A stretch of DNA of 64,000 nucleotides. Origin: Sipunculus nudus. Taxonomy: Eukaryota; Annelida; Sipuncula; Golfingiida; Sipunculidae. The position numbers and the translations under genes are program-made. The notes under the pieces were generated by a model that did no database searches, was not told the DNA's origin, and saw only the letters and a list, made by a program, of their open reading frames with translations. The stretch is from NCBI GenBank assembly GCA_026874595.1, contig CM049314.1, positions 28,347,729 to 28,411,728 of the forward strand, written 5' to 3'. Below, piece by piece: positions 33,939 to 44,619 of the stretch; position 1 is the first letter of the stretch, and each line of letters opens with the position of its first letter.

Positions 33939-35501
33939 ATAATTGGCTTGATGTTATTCATATTGGTCTCCTTTATGAAGTCCCCAGGAGGTACGTGGTC
34001 TTGTATAAAGACTAATCCCTGCATCATGCGCCCAATAAAATCATGGAATAGAATCCTTACAGAAGTTCAAATGACCGGGCTATCAGCAGCTCCATTCGTC
34101 AATCTCGCAGGATGCCACATGAAAGAACTACAAAGTTCCCCGTTTAACGAGCTAAAGAAAACAACTCTCCTTGTACTATCACACAACAATATAACCGTAG
34201 TTCGACGGTCACATTTAAAAAAACCCCGTATAAAAAGGACTTTAGTTGGACCATAACAGCTTGAGGGAGATATCCCCTCATTCATTCGACATGATGTACG
34301 AGCTTAAGATAATTGATCTGAGTTACAACAAGCTGACCATCATCCACCCTAAAGGTATGGACGGCCTGTCTAAAGTCCAGTATTTAAATCTCCGGCATAA
34401 CCAGCTGAGAAGTATAGGTCCTGCCTGGACGGCAAGCCTGGCCAGTTTGAAATCCCTCCGATCGTCAAATAATTTACCTCGAGATATTGGCAAGAGAGTC
34501 AAATGGCCAGCGGCTCTCAAGTGGTTGGACCTCGAAAACAACATGTTCAGACTACTTCCCGCAATCGTTAATTGTAACTTCACAGTGACCATGCGAGGGA
34601 ATAATTTGTACTGCGGATGCAAATATGAAACGCAGAATTACCAGGCAAAATGGTAGTTAACTGGCAATGCACTGATCCGGAAATCTTACGGAAGTTTAAA
34701 GACTTCGCCAACGTGGCCTGCAAAGAAACCTCAAACACAAGACGTTTTAGAGAAATAAGAAATTTAAATATGAATAAAGCCCGACTACTTTATTACTTTC
34801 AAATGACCAGTGAGCAACCTGTATGCAAGGCCCCACAATTGAATCTGAGAATTGAAAACTACAGTGCCATCTGCAAGAGCACATCTAACCCAGCTCCAAG
34901 TCTTGAAGTCACCTTGCATGAAGCTGACGGAAACCTGAAAAGGCAGAAAAAAGCATCAAACTTAACAAACGCCGTTAAGACTGAAATGTTTCTGCCCGTG
35001 AATAGAGTGTTATTTATATTGTATGCGTAGCTACAAACCCAGTCACTCTGGAGAACACTATATTAAACTTAACTTCTGAAACTGACGTGCCCCAGACATC
35101 AGTCCCAATAACATTCCTACCGATAAACGTTGTTTATGGAGCCACGGCTTCTTGCATTATCTTATTCCTGCTGATTGTATTTATATATGCTACGCCATCT
35201 TACGTAGATTTACCTCATGCTGGAAAGAACGCACGAGCGAATCAGCTTCTTTCCCCATGGGAACCTTCAGTGATGGAACTGGAGCCTACGCCTTTGGTGT
35301 TGCATTCCCGGCACGCTTTATGATAATATGTCTGATGATGAAACCAGGGGAACTACAAAGACAATAATCAGTTCATTTCGGTCTTGTTTTCTGAGTCTTC
35401 TTTGCTGCGGCCGAGGCAAAAATGCAGAAGATATGCGAGACCTGAATTACATTGAGCCTATGGGTTACGAAAACCTATGGCATATCGGGCATTCTAATTA
35501 G
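33939..35501 (+). pseudogene. LRR-Ig receptor pseudogene, unit A
   Basis: Aligns along its whole length with the intact receptor gene at 44,620-46,188. The start codon has become ATA (33,939-33,941). A deletion around 34,218-34,245 shifts the frame within the second LRR. A frame change follows near 34,630-34,650 (LYCGCKYETQN against the parent's LYCGCKDVRQI), another near 35,010 in the Ig-to-membrane region, and more in the tail. The stop TAG (35,499-35,501) is positionally conserved. Segments in three frames still read LSYNKLTIIHP, GNNLYCGC and FPMGTFSDGTGA. Confidence 0.93.
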
Positions 35502-37718
35502 AAACTATAGGGGTTCTGTTCACGTGCCTGATAGATATTTTTCTTTAGATCACAGGTTCATATTGTCGTTTCTGCCCACGTTGTTGTAGGTGCTGTGACC
35601 CCCGCGGATAAAAAGGAGGTGCCTTCAGGCTTGCCTTGAACGATGGGTTCGCATCACCTTGCAAATTTTGTGAATAAGGAAACAGCTCAAGAGGGCCATG
35701 TATTAACAAAATAAATATTTTATTTCATATGTAATTCATTTTGTCACTCTGACAGTGTTCTCTTAATATTCACCTGAAATGTAATTGACTCATTAAAATA
35801 TCGAGTCCTTGCTGCCAACTCTGATTGGTTGTTGCCATAATCCCAAATGTTTCTTCGCAGACGCGACGGCAGGATAATTTTGACCTCTAGACATTTGGTG
35901 CAGAATTGCAAGAAATGGCAATTATTATAGTGCGTGACCACTACGCTGATATTACAGTTTATTTGATCAGCTACTGATAGCTATCGCAATCATATTTTAA
36001 CTACTTGTGTACACATGACGTAATAATATCTGCGATCTTTTGGGGCACCTTAAGGGGTTATTTTAAATCCTCGTGTACCCAAAACGTAAATATATATTAA
36101 TAGATAAATGATATATGTGTGAGGTGTATTGTGCATATTTAATATCACATTTCGTTATTGAAAATTATTTTCTTGTTTGTATATTCTCCGTCCCTAAAAA
36201 ACATTATATAAAGATTATGAATAATTTCACATTTTATTTAGCACACATATTCAATTACCAAAACTAACTCCTTTATTGATTTGATTTCTTATGAAGGTTG
36301 GTGGAAGAGGTAATTTATGCATTCATGGACCTCCATGCCCCTTATCTAATCTCTTTTCAATTACACATAATTCTTTCACATTGCGAAACTTAGTACAAAG
36401 GTTATTATTTGTTAGTTATCTTGAATTAGCCTGAATGTAAGTTTCCATTTGCCAAAACAATAATGGACTTTATTTTATGTAAATATTCCAGTGCATTATG
36501 TTAATAATCATTGTTTTTCTGTTTCATTGGTTTTATTTATTTATTTTAGGTAAAAAAAGGTATGATTTACATGAAGCAGTGATTCATGTTGAAGTGAATT
36601 ATTCAGATATCTTGTATTGTATTTCTAATTAGATGGCTGGTTTTAAGCTTTCTTCTAAGCTGGACATGCACAGTGTTTTAATAATATAGACTTCAAACGT
36701 TCAATCTAATTCAGCCGATTCCTGCGTTGTTAGTCATACGACAAGGAAATAAACCCTCTGGCCTTTCATCTTATTAAAATGGTTTATGTCCTCAGATATA
36801 CGTGATTTTGTTGTAAATTCATCATGGTATTAAATAACTGGATTTATCTTCAGAAAAAGCTGCGCTTCGTCCCACTTATGTGCAATTCACCCCTCTGTAA
36901 AGTATTATATTACAACTTTATTTACAAGATTTACAATAAAAAAGTGAAGGTCAATGGGGAAATATTTATTTTAAAGTGCAAGGAAGGAATTTTTGGTACA
37001 ATTTAAATTGACATGCATTTTGAAGAAACCTCCCTAACATATTTCATAAAAAAAACTGAAGCTAACTTTCTAGTGCAACTTGCTTAACAATATCGCCGAT
37101 CTGTTTATAATCCAAATGTGTTTACGTTTAGAAATGGTGATAATATTCTTCTTCTTCTCCTTTTCTCGACTTCTTCTTATTATTATTATTACATTTGTAT
37201 TACCTTAACCTGCCTTGGCCCATCAATATTTGAGCCGTCACATTTAGGCTGTCAAGCTTTCAAGTGCATCTAATGGCAAGGAACAATATTTATATATGAA
37301 TCGTTTTAATTTCATGAAGGTCTTTATGTTATCTTACGCATAATTTATCCTTTTATTCTCTGCAAAATAAGTTTTCTCTTATTCAATTGTCAGCTTATGT
37401 ATAAAACCGTATGTATGTTTATGTGTATTGACATGAAACTCCCTTATTCCTGGTCCCCCAGTTAAAAAGATGAAAGGGAGACCTATAGTTGATTATCTAT
37501 GTAAATACAAACCTGTTGTTCATTTCTCTGTTGAATAACTCTCTGTCGGCATGAATTTTATGGAGGAGTTTTACGTTAGCTAGTATGAATGTACTTATGA
37601 CACTGTTGCAGTTTTCTACGAATAGATCGTGTGATCGTGACTATGGCTGCCCTTTAAAGGCAATGGAGTTTTGGAATGGGACTCTTAATTTCAGAAACTG
37701 TTTAAGATATTGCTAAAT
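35502..37718. other. Intergenic DNA between units A and B
   Basis: The first ~900 bp matches the 3' flank of the intact LRR-Ig gene (shared TTCACGTGCCT and 'GGAACAGCTCAAGAGGGCCATG'-type blocks at 35.68 and 46.42 kb). The part 37.30-37.68 kb matches 51.77-52.15 kb (shared TTATTCTCTGCAAAATAA). No gene is recognised apart from the exon-like block listed separately. Confidence 0.65.
37608..37690 (+). other. Exon-like block conserved between units B and C
   Basis: A CTGTTGCAG acceptor-like site is followed by TTTTCTACG... reading FSTNRSCDRDYGCPLKAMEF and then WNGTLN. Unit C has the counterpart at ~52,066-52,150 (CTGTTACAG; FAKTDASSECDPKYNCL, a stop, then EIWNGTLS). Two spaced Cys and an N-glycosylation site are kept. 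It may be an ancestral SLC23 or receptor exon lost from unit A. The family is not recognised. Confidence 0.4.
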
Positions 37719-37856
37719 TGGGTACACGGGAGTCCTTGTTCTAATTCTGCCCTATGTGCGCCATCTGACGGTAGCAGTTGTATTCTCAATGATCGGGTTT
37801 CCTATGGGAAATTTCGGAGTCAGGTTGGCAGGGCAGAGCTAGCCTATCGCCGCATC

Positions 37857-39160
37857 GTGAGTGCTCTATTATTTTGTTATAAGGTTAAAAATTCGTTTAA
37901 TCAACTAAGTGACTCTGAGGTCGTCTAGTCATCTGTCATGCTAAGAGTAACTAGCTTTCAGCGGTAGCGAAGACCTAGTGGGGATGAAAATCACTGAAGG
38001 TTCAGGTGCAGTAGCTGACAAAAAAAAACTGTAGCTAGCTATATATCAAATGATAATATCAGATAACGGGATTATCTTTTACAGTAAGTGTCTTTTCTTG
38101 GGGTTTAGTCGGTTTACCTTACAAAATCCCTGATGGCTGGTCAGTGAACCTGATCATAACCGGTAATTCAGCAGGCACATGCTCTTAGAAAGGGGATATT
38201 TAAATGCTATAACATTCATGCCCTGTGGTGAGCGTTAAAGAAAACACGGCTGCAGATTCAGGCCTGGAGCAGGCTTATATTATGCTTACGTAATGTTAAT
38301 ATACCAGCTACTGTTGTAATACATGCAATAAACGAGAAAGCTAGCATTACTTACATGCGTAGGCGTTAGGTACACGTATGCAGTGCGTATGCATCATGCA
38401 GCTTGAGAACGGGCGCCTGTGATTTATTAAGACTCAGGCCTAGCATTATGTATTCAACAGAATAGGGCCTAGGATATAGAGATTCCTCATCTGCCAGAGG
38501 AATTCCCTCTCACTGATGTCTAACTTTGGAGTTTCCCCATTCGTTACCATGCATTTGCGTTTTCAATCACTACCATGAGCAATGGAAATGTGCTGCATAC
38601 GCATACGCATATAGACATACGTGCAGGAGCTATGTGCATTTATTTAGCTGTATTGTTCAATTTACGGTAAAAGCATTAAATTTGCACAAAGCTTTGCGTG
38701 CCCTAAAATATATTCTAAGCACAGAACTATCGCAAATTTTTCTCAGAACGAGGACAACTGCCTAGTATTAATTTTTTAAGGAATAATGTATATCCTTGAA
38801 CGACCTTCAGGTCCATAAAGTTAATGTAGATTGCTCCAGATAGTTATATGAAACTAAACATCTGATCAAGAATTCTGACAATGGTTCTTGTAATATTCCC
38901 TGGCGTTGTGATGCACATTGAGGAAAGTTTATACTGAGCAAATTCCAATAAGAACACTGTAAGTTTAAATCATTTGAACTGCGTTTTAACCTTTCTCAGA
39001 AACACATTAAAGCTATATATTTTTTTAAGTGTAGGTAAATGTTCAAACTGGTGTTCCTTTTGGATGTGTGAAGATAGTAACAGTTTTAATCAGACAAAAA
39101 ATCAAGTAATTCAGCTGGGCTTATAAAAATAACATTAACGTCGGCTTTTAATGGTAAATA
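37857..39160. other. Inside SLC23 pseudogene B: where exons 6-7 should be
   Basis: Intron 5 homology is visible around 38.1-38.3 kb, but I cannot find exon 6 or 7 sequence before the exon 8 remnant. The 79-codon frame at 38,526 has no motif. Confidence 0.55.
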
Positions 39161-39955
39161 CTTGGAGTCCTGGCCTGCACAACCGATAGAATAGGCGACT
39201 ATTACTCATGCGCAAGGATGATCGGTGTATTAAAGCCTCGGTGTTATTAACAGAGGTAATACAATCTGGTATTGAATTTATGCTGGTTTTTCAGTCTTTT
39301 TCACTCCCCCGTTTTTATTTTAATGGAGTAAACATATTTCTTTTAAATTTCAATATAATTTTGTCAACCATTTAATAGTTGCCTCATATTTTCATCAATT
39401 GTTCAATTTGGCACCTCATATTGAGAATATAAAGGACACTGCATATGTATATAGCCGCATTGATTTTGTCATGAATGCTGGACCATGTTTTCGAATATTT
39501 AAGTCAAATGTATGTTATGAATAAAATAATGTAGAAAATAGGAAAAAAAGTTTTCGTAAAATTGAAATATAGATTGATAATATTTGGTGCGAGCGAAGGA
39601 AAGTACGATATTTTAGTGTAGGTCATAACAGGAGGGGTTCCGAGGATTTTGAGTGGGTGTAGGCGGGGGAGGGGGGTCTGTCTGTACACTGTTGGTTTGC
39701 CCCCTCACACTTTCTAAGCAAACAGCCCCATGCTGTCACTCGGTCCTACTACAATAATCTTTGTAAGGAATTAATACTTATATGTTATAGGATAAACAAT
39801 TCAACAGGTTTTTAAACTTGTGGAACTCACACAATACATGTCCAGCATGTATATATAAACGAAATTTAAAAGGAAAAAGAACAAGTAAATTGGTGTCAGG
39901 GTATATTTAAACCCACTTTCAATATTAAATACAAGGTGTATCAGAATTTATTTAG

Positions 39956-40059
39956 GGATTTGGAGAGAAGGATTAGGAAACCTTCTATGTGGAATCTGGG
40001 GCACTGGAGTTGGCGTGACGTTGTACACCACCAAGATCGGCATTGTCGCTGTGACATTG
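39956..40059 (+). pseudogene. SLC23 pseudogene B, exon 9 remnant
   Basis: Same 104-bp length as the parental exon and still open: [18 protein letters not shown], then KIGIVAVTL. The signature Asn is Lys and the terminal Lys is Leu. Confidence 0.92.
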
Positions 40060-40358
40060 GTATGGGCTGTGGTTTACTTTGTGCATCATTTGAATAAGAA
40101 TCTTAGAAATAAATAGATTTTTAAAGTTGTGAAGATACATGCGGATACTGCCGAAAGGTATCCCATTGTGTCGTTTCACGTTTAGCCCCTTAGCACGTCA
40201 TAGTGCCTCAACTAAGTGACATCTTAGACGTAGGCCCCTGGACCAACGCCTTTATTAATTGGACGCTAGAGAACAAGTGAATTTTGTTTACCTTACATCA
40301 GCCTACTTTACCGCAGTCTCGCAAGGGGTAGTTTAGTCAGGGGCCAGTTCAGTGATTC

Positions 40359-40488
40359 GTCGGGAGCCGCCGTGTGGTACAGCTTGGGGCTCTTTGGATG
40401 TTGCTTTCCGGACTCTTATCAAAGCACGGAGCGCTGTTTGCCACAGTTCCCAGGCCAGTTATAGGTGGCGCTTACCTTTACATAGTAG
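40359..40488 (+). pseudogene. SLC23 pseudogene B, exon 10 remnant
   Basis: Same 130-bp length as the parental exon; donor TAG|GTATGT intact. The base triplet before it is TTC instead of CAG, so the acceptor is gone. Confidence 0.92.
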
Positions 40489-40859
40489 GTATGTCAAATT
40501 GATCTTCATCAGGATCTTTATATAATTTTCTTTTATTACTATGTATCACAGTTTTACATAGCTGAATATCAAAATTTTGTAAACGAATATTTAAATTACA
40601 TTGGACTTGAAGCAACGGCATTTTGGATATAAAACAAACATTTATGACATTTACAATAATTTATAATATTTTATTCATGAACAATTCAGTCATGAATAAA
40701 GTGTTGCGTTTGAGGTTCATTTTTAATATCATCACTTTTAAAAAAAAATCGACAACTTCATACGGCATAACGGGAATAAGATAAATCCTGAGGTTTTTGG
40801 ATAACCCTTGTTTGAGGCCCTTGTGTGATACTGAAGTTCCCTTCATATCTGCTTTGCAG

Positions 40860-41001
40860 GTTTTATAATCTCAGCCGGACTCTCGGGGCTTCATTTTGTC
40901 AACTTAAGTCGGACAAGAAACATGTGTACAAGGAATATCTCTAGGAGTAGGAATCTCTGTACCGGCGTGGAGCAAAGTTAACCCGAACGCCGTGGTTTTA
41001 G
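40860..41001 (+). pseudogene. SLC23 pseudogene B, exon 11 remnant
   Basis: 142 bp against 144 in the parent; the 2-bp loss follows AACATGTGTA and shifts the frame. Flanking CAG acceptor and GTGAAC donor remain. Confidence 0.92.
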
Positions 41002-41218
41002 GTGAACCAAGAACTTATCTAGAACTCTAGAGATATAAGTTGAGACTTTGTCCTATCTCCAAAGAAAGAAACTTTTATATTTTTTTTTTGCTTTACGAAT
41101 CCTTAGCTAGTTGCCCCAAAAATCCCAATATCACAATAAAAACCTTTGCCAATTTAAACCAGTCAGGTTGTCAAATCCTTCAAGATTATATGTTTGCCCG
41201 GTATGCATTTTTATCTAG

Positions 41219-41314
41219 GGAATGCCAGTCTGGATCAGGCATTGCTAATGATACTTACATCCACACTGTTTGTCGGGGGCGCTCTTGCCATGTTTCTGGA
41301 TAGTACAATACCTG
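41219..41314 (+). pseudogene. SLC23 pseudogene B, exon 12 remnant
   Basis: Same 96-bp length, open, ending CCTG|GCAAGT as in the parent, so the GC donor predates the unit A/B duplication. Confidence 0.92.
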
Positions 41315-41344
41315 GCAAGTATGAATCAATAAACACTTGACACA

Positions 41345-42170
41345 TTCGCTTAACAATGCGGACACCCCTCTGGGGTATACCCCCGCTTAACGGACAATCT
41401 TCGATACGACTTATCGTTTTATACTAATTTAAGAACCCCCCTTCGGCGGTCACCTCGCTCATCAGGACAATGGACACTCCACCCGAACGTTACAATTACA
41501 ACCGCTAACGGACACAAAAACGGCTTTCTTGCCCGGTTGGCGGATAACAACTTTTTTTTAATACACTAACTGCAATCATGTTCTGCTTCTCTTTAGCTTT
41601 CAACACTTAAAACTATCTTCATATTTAGACAGGTGTCTAGGATAACGAAAAAGAGACATTTTCACTCCATTTACCTCAAAGTTTGTAATTTGTTACCAAA
41701 ACTTGTTGTTACTTTTGGAGTTCCCATTATGCCGAGCTCTAACTGAAGTTAAAGAGTCACTCTGATTTTGTACCATATTTTTCTCTCATTGGCGAGGGAC
41801 CCAGGATAATAATGTGTTTCTCAGGTGTAACACATCGTAGACTTTGTTACTTTTTAGATCAAAAGTGACCATTGACGTTTATTAGTCACCTGTTTTGTGA
41901 TTAATTTGGCTGTTGATTGCTCACAATGAAGAACTCGTGTATTCCTGAATTTTTTTCTGTAAGGTTAAATGTTTAAAGAGTTTATTTTTGCCATCACAAA
42001 CAATGTTAACATAGCAAAGGTTAAAACGATTTAGTTAGATACAGGAGAAAAACACTTAGTAAATAGTTGAAAATTTTATGTAAATAAGATATAATGTATA
42101 AAATAATATAACTTTAAGTTGAAAGACAACGACGACAAACAATAAAAAATAAATAAGGGAGGCAATGTTA
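41345..42170. mobile_element. Insertion in intron 12 of SLC23 pseudogene B (type unknown)
   Basis: Intron 12 is 224 bp in unit A but about 980 bp here. The extra DNA starts near 'AATGCGGACACCCCTCTGGG' and includes repeated TTAACGGACA-like motifs and a GC-rich segment (41.35-41.54 kb), then AT-rich DNA. No clear terminal repeats, TSD or coding frame were found, so mobile-element status is inferred only from the length difference. Confidence 0.45.
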
Positions 42171-42453
42171 TATGAGGTTTATGTCATATATTGCGCATGT
42201 TCATGGATTACAATAGAACTATGCTCCACGTAACATTATCTTTATGTCGAATTTTAATCCGAAATTATTTTTACATGCATTCTATAACTTGAAGTTCCAG
42301 ATCGCATTCCAAGGGAGATTCTTTATAGGGGATAGAAATGATACCACTTACGACTTCCCATGCGGAATGAGTTGGATACGAAAAAAATAATATTTAAAAT
42401 ATTTCCCGTGTTCCTCGACCTACATGGGATGCTACAGGTGGCACAAGAAGTGA

Positions 42454-43415
42454 TGTTCTGTAATTGAGCAACTGAATTCTACATGCGCATACCAGGCTAA
42501 CGATAAACGAGGGAAAGCGGTATTTAATATACGTTGTGATCATAAACCTTTGGTGAAATAATATATGAACTAGACGTGGTGTCATGTGGTGCTCTAAAAT
42601 TCTAATTAATCTATTAAGGCGAGGCTATCCGATCAAACCTTGAGCAGGTGCCGAAATACGGATAGCTCATTCACTGGTCAGCTAATATTATCCAGACGAC
42701 CAGTGAGATACCTCGAGGTCTTGTCGAACCGTTCGGCCGGTATGGTTTAAGCGACATAATTTCACGGCTCCATTCATCAAAGTCAAAGGTAATTATTCGC
42801 CATAAATGGTAGTAACATGAATGAATGGTGTGCTCACCAAACTCGCTTTAGGTATAACTTTCTGCGCACAACAGCTTATAGTTGAAGCCTTTCCGATCAA
42901 GTCCACTTAGATGATATAAAAATATGAAATTAGGTCAATATTGATTTCTACAGAGGTCAAAAGGTTATTGGTTTGCCTTGACCACTATCTAGAAATTAGT
43001 AACCCATCATTTCATTGCACGCTGGCAATAGATAAACGATCAAATTATGAGGGAGCCTACTTCACTCCCAATTTTTTTTTTGTTTTCCTTTAACGGGGAT
43101 AAGCAGGAGCAATATTATGCCTATTCTTTCACACTATCAGTTCAATTATGCTTTATACTAAAGTTTCCCAGCAAAACTATCCCAGCACACAGTCTCAGTA
43201 CCTCGCTTCGGCTGTTTGACACCTTGTTATGGCTCTGCGTGTTGGTAAACGTTGCTTTAAGTCAGGGGTGAATTTTGGAGACCTGAACGAACATAAAAAT
43301 GGGCATTGTTTGTATCTGCGTTGATGAATTATTGTACGTGCTTCCGGGTTGGCGTCTTTAGTGATTCTCCGGTGGCACATCAGGGAATATGAATAAAGTT
43401 GGAAAGCACCAAGTT

Positions 43416-43465
<50 letters not shown>

Positions 43466-44619
43466 GTGTGTGTTTGTGTGTGAGAAAGAGAGGGGGGGTT
43501 GAAAGGTTGAGAAGCATTTTACATTATGGACTCTACCTAACTAAGTGAAAATACTAGTTGGATTTGGTGTGTAATGGTGGGGCTGCAAATGTATCTGTTT
43601 TTGCAGATTACAAATTTCGAACAGGGAGAGTAGGGGTCAAAATGTTCAATAAGTATATTAACCATTGAATGTGACCTCAACTTGAAGCCTAATTTTAAGT
43701 AATAGTAATTATTCTAAAACGCTCATCAAGTACGGTTTTTAAAATTAATTTTATTAAAATCAGCAGGAGAAATGTTAAAATGTACAAATGGACTTTGAAT
43801 TTGTTTCGTTGACTGACTTGTCCGCTAGATTGATTTGCATTATCCTTCAGAAAGTGTGTGTAGGGGGGGGGGTACTCACTTTCACCATCTCCCTATAAAT
43901 ATGTTTCTGTTTCTTGAACTGTCCACTAAAATTAGTCCACTGAACTATGTGTGGGATAATGGCAGGAAACTCATTTAATGGCAAATCCTAGGATCATAAA
44001 TAAAGGATAGCGGTTGTTTATTGCTCCTCCAGGCTTGGTAATGTTAGGTAATCGCTTCCCCTGGCATTGCATTGTTTGTGAATAATACAACTTAATTTTG
44101 CCTGTTCTAGGAATTATGGAGATTATATTTAGTGTCTGCGTGTTGAAACTTCTCTTTAATTGTATGTGATCAAATAAGCTATTAAACACGCTTTCTCTTA
44201 GCTAAAGCCGTTTGTTGTTAAACGTCGTTTGGTTCACTAATAACGTTACAAATAATTGTTCCTAATCGCATTGTTAACGCTTAATTATATCTAGTGGAAA
44301 TGTTCCTGCATTAGATTAAGTTATATTTACTCACACCATCATGTTTTTATTGATTTTAAAATATGCACATCCACACGCTAATTGGGCCCACGCAGTCTTC
44401 TGTAGTCTTAACCCTATGTACAACCAAACAGTTCAGCACGTAGATAATATACTCTAACTGGAAACAATATATTTCTTCACGCTTTGATGGAAAGAGTTTT
44501 AGTTATAGAATCTTTTACAAATACTGCATTGCTGGTTGACAATGTAATGAAGATTCTGTGAACATGGACTACTGGTGTTAACAACAACAGACGTTGATTA
44601 CACATGATAAGGTGCTACA
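42454..44619. other. Intergenic DNA of unit B
   Basis: Homologous in blocks to 30.9-33.94 kb of unit A. It contains an (AT)n tract (43,419-43,461) and a G10 run at 43,863-43,872. No gene is recognised. The receptor promoter should lie at its right end, but no TATA box or initiator stands out. Confidence 0.6.
43419..43461. repeat. (AT)n microsatellite
   Basis: About 21 AT units followed by a TGTGTGTTTGTGTGTG stretch; unit A has (GT)n at the equivalent place (32.82 kb), so the tract diverged after duplication. Confidence 0.95.

Larger units (their letters stand above)
37719..42453 (+). pseudogene. SLC23 pseudogene, unit B (exons 5, 8-13 only)
   Basis: Decayed tandem copy of the SLC23 gene. 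Recognisable remnants: exon 5 (37,719-37,856; Trp codon of QSW changed to TAG), exon 8 (39,161-39,255; stop before the donor), exon 9 (39,956-40,059), exon 10 (40,359-40,488; acceptor lost), exon 11 (40,860-41,001; 2-bp deletion after NMCT), exon 12 (41,219-41,314, GC donor kept) and exon 13 (42,295-42,453). Exons 1-4, 6 and 7 are not found. The NAT signature has become KIGIVAVTL, losing the conserved Asn and the final Lys. Intron 12 carries an ~850-bp insertion. Confidence 0.93.
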
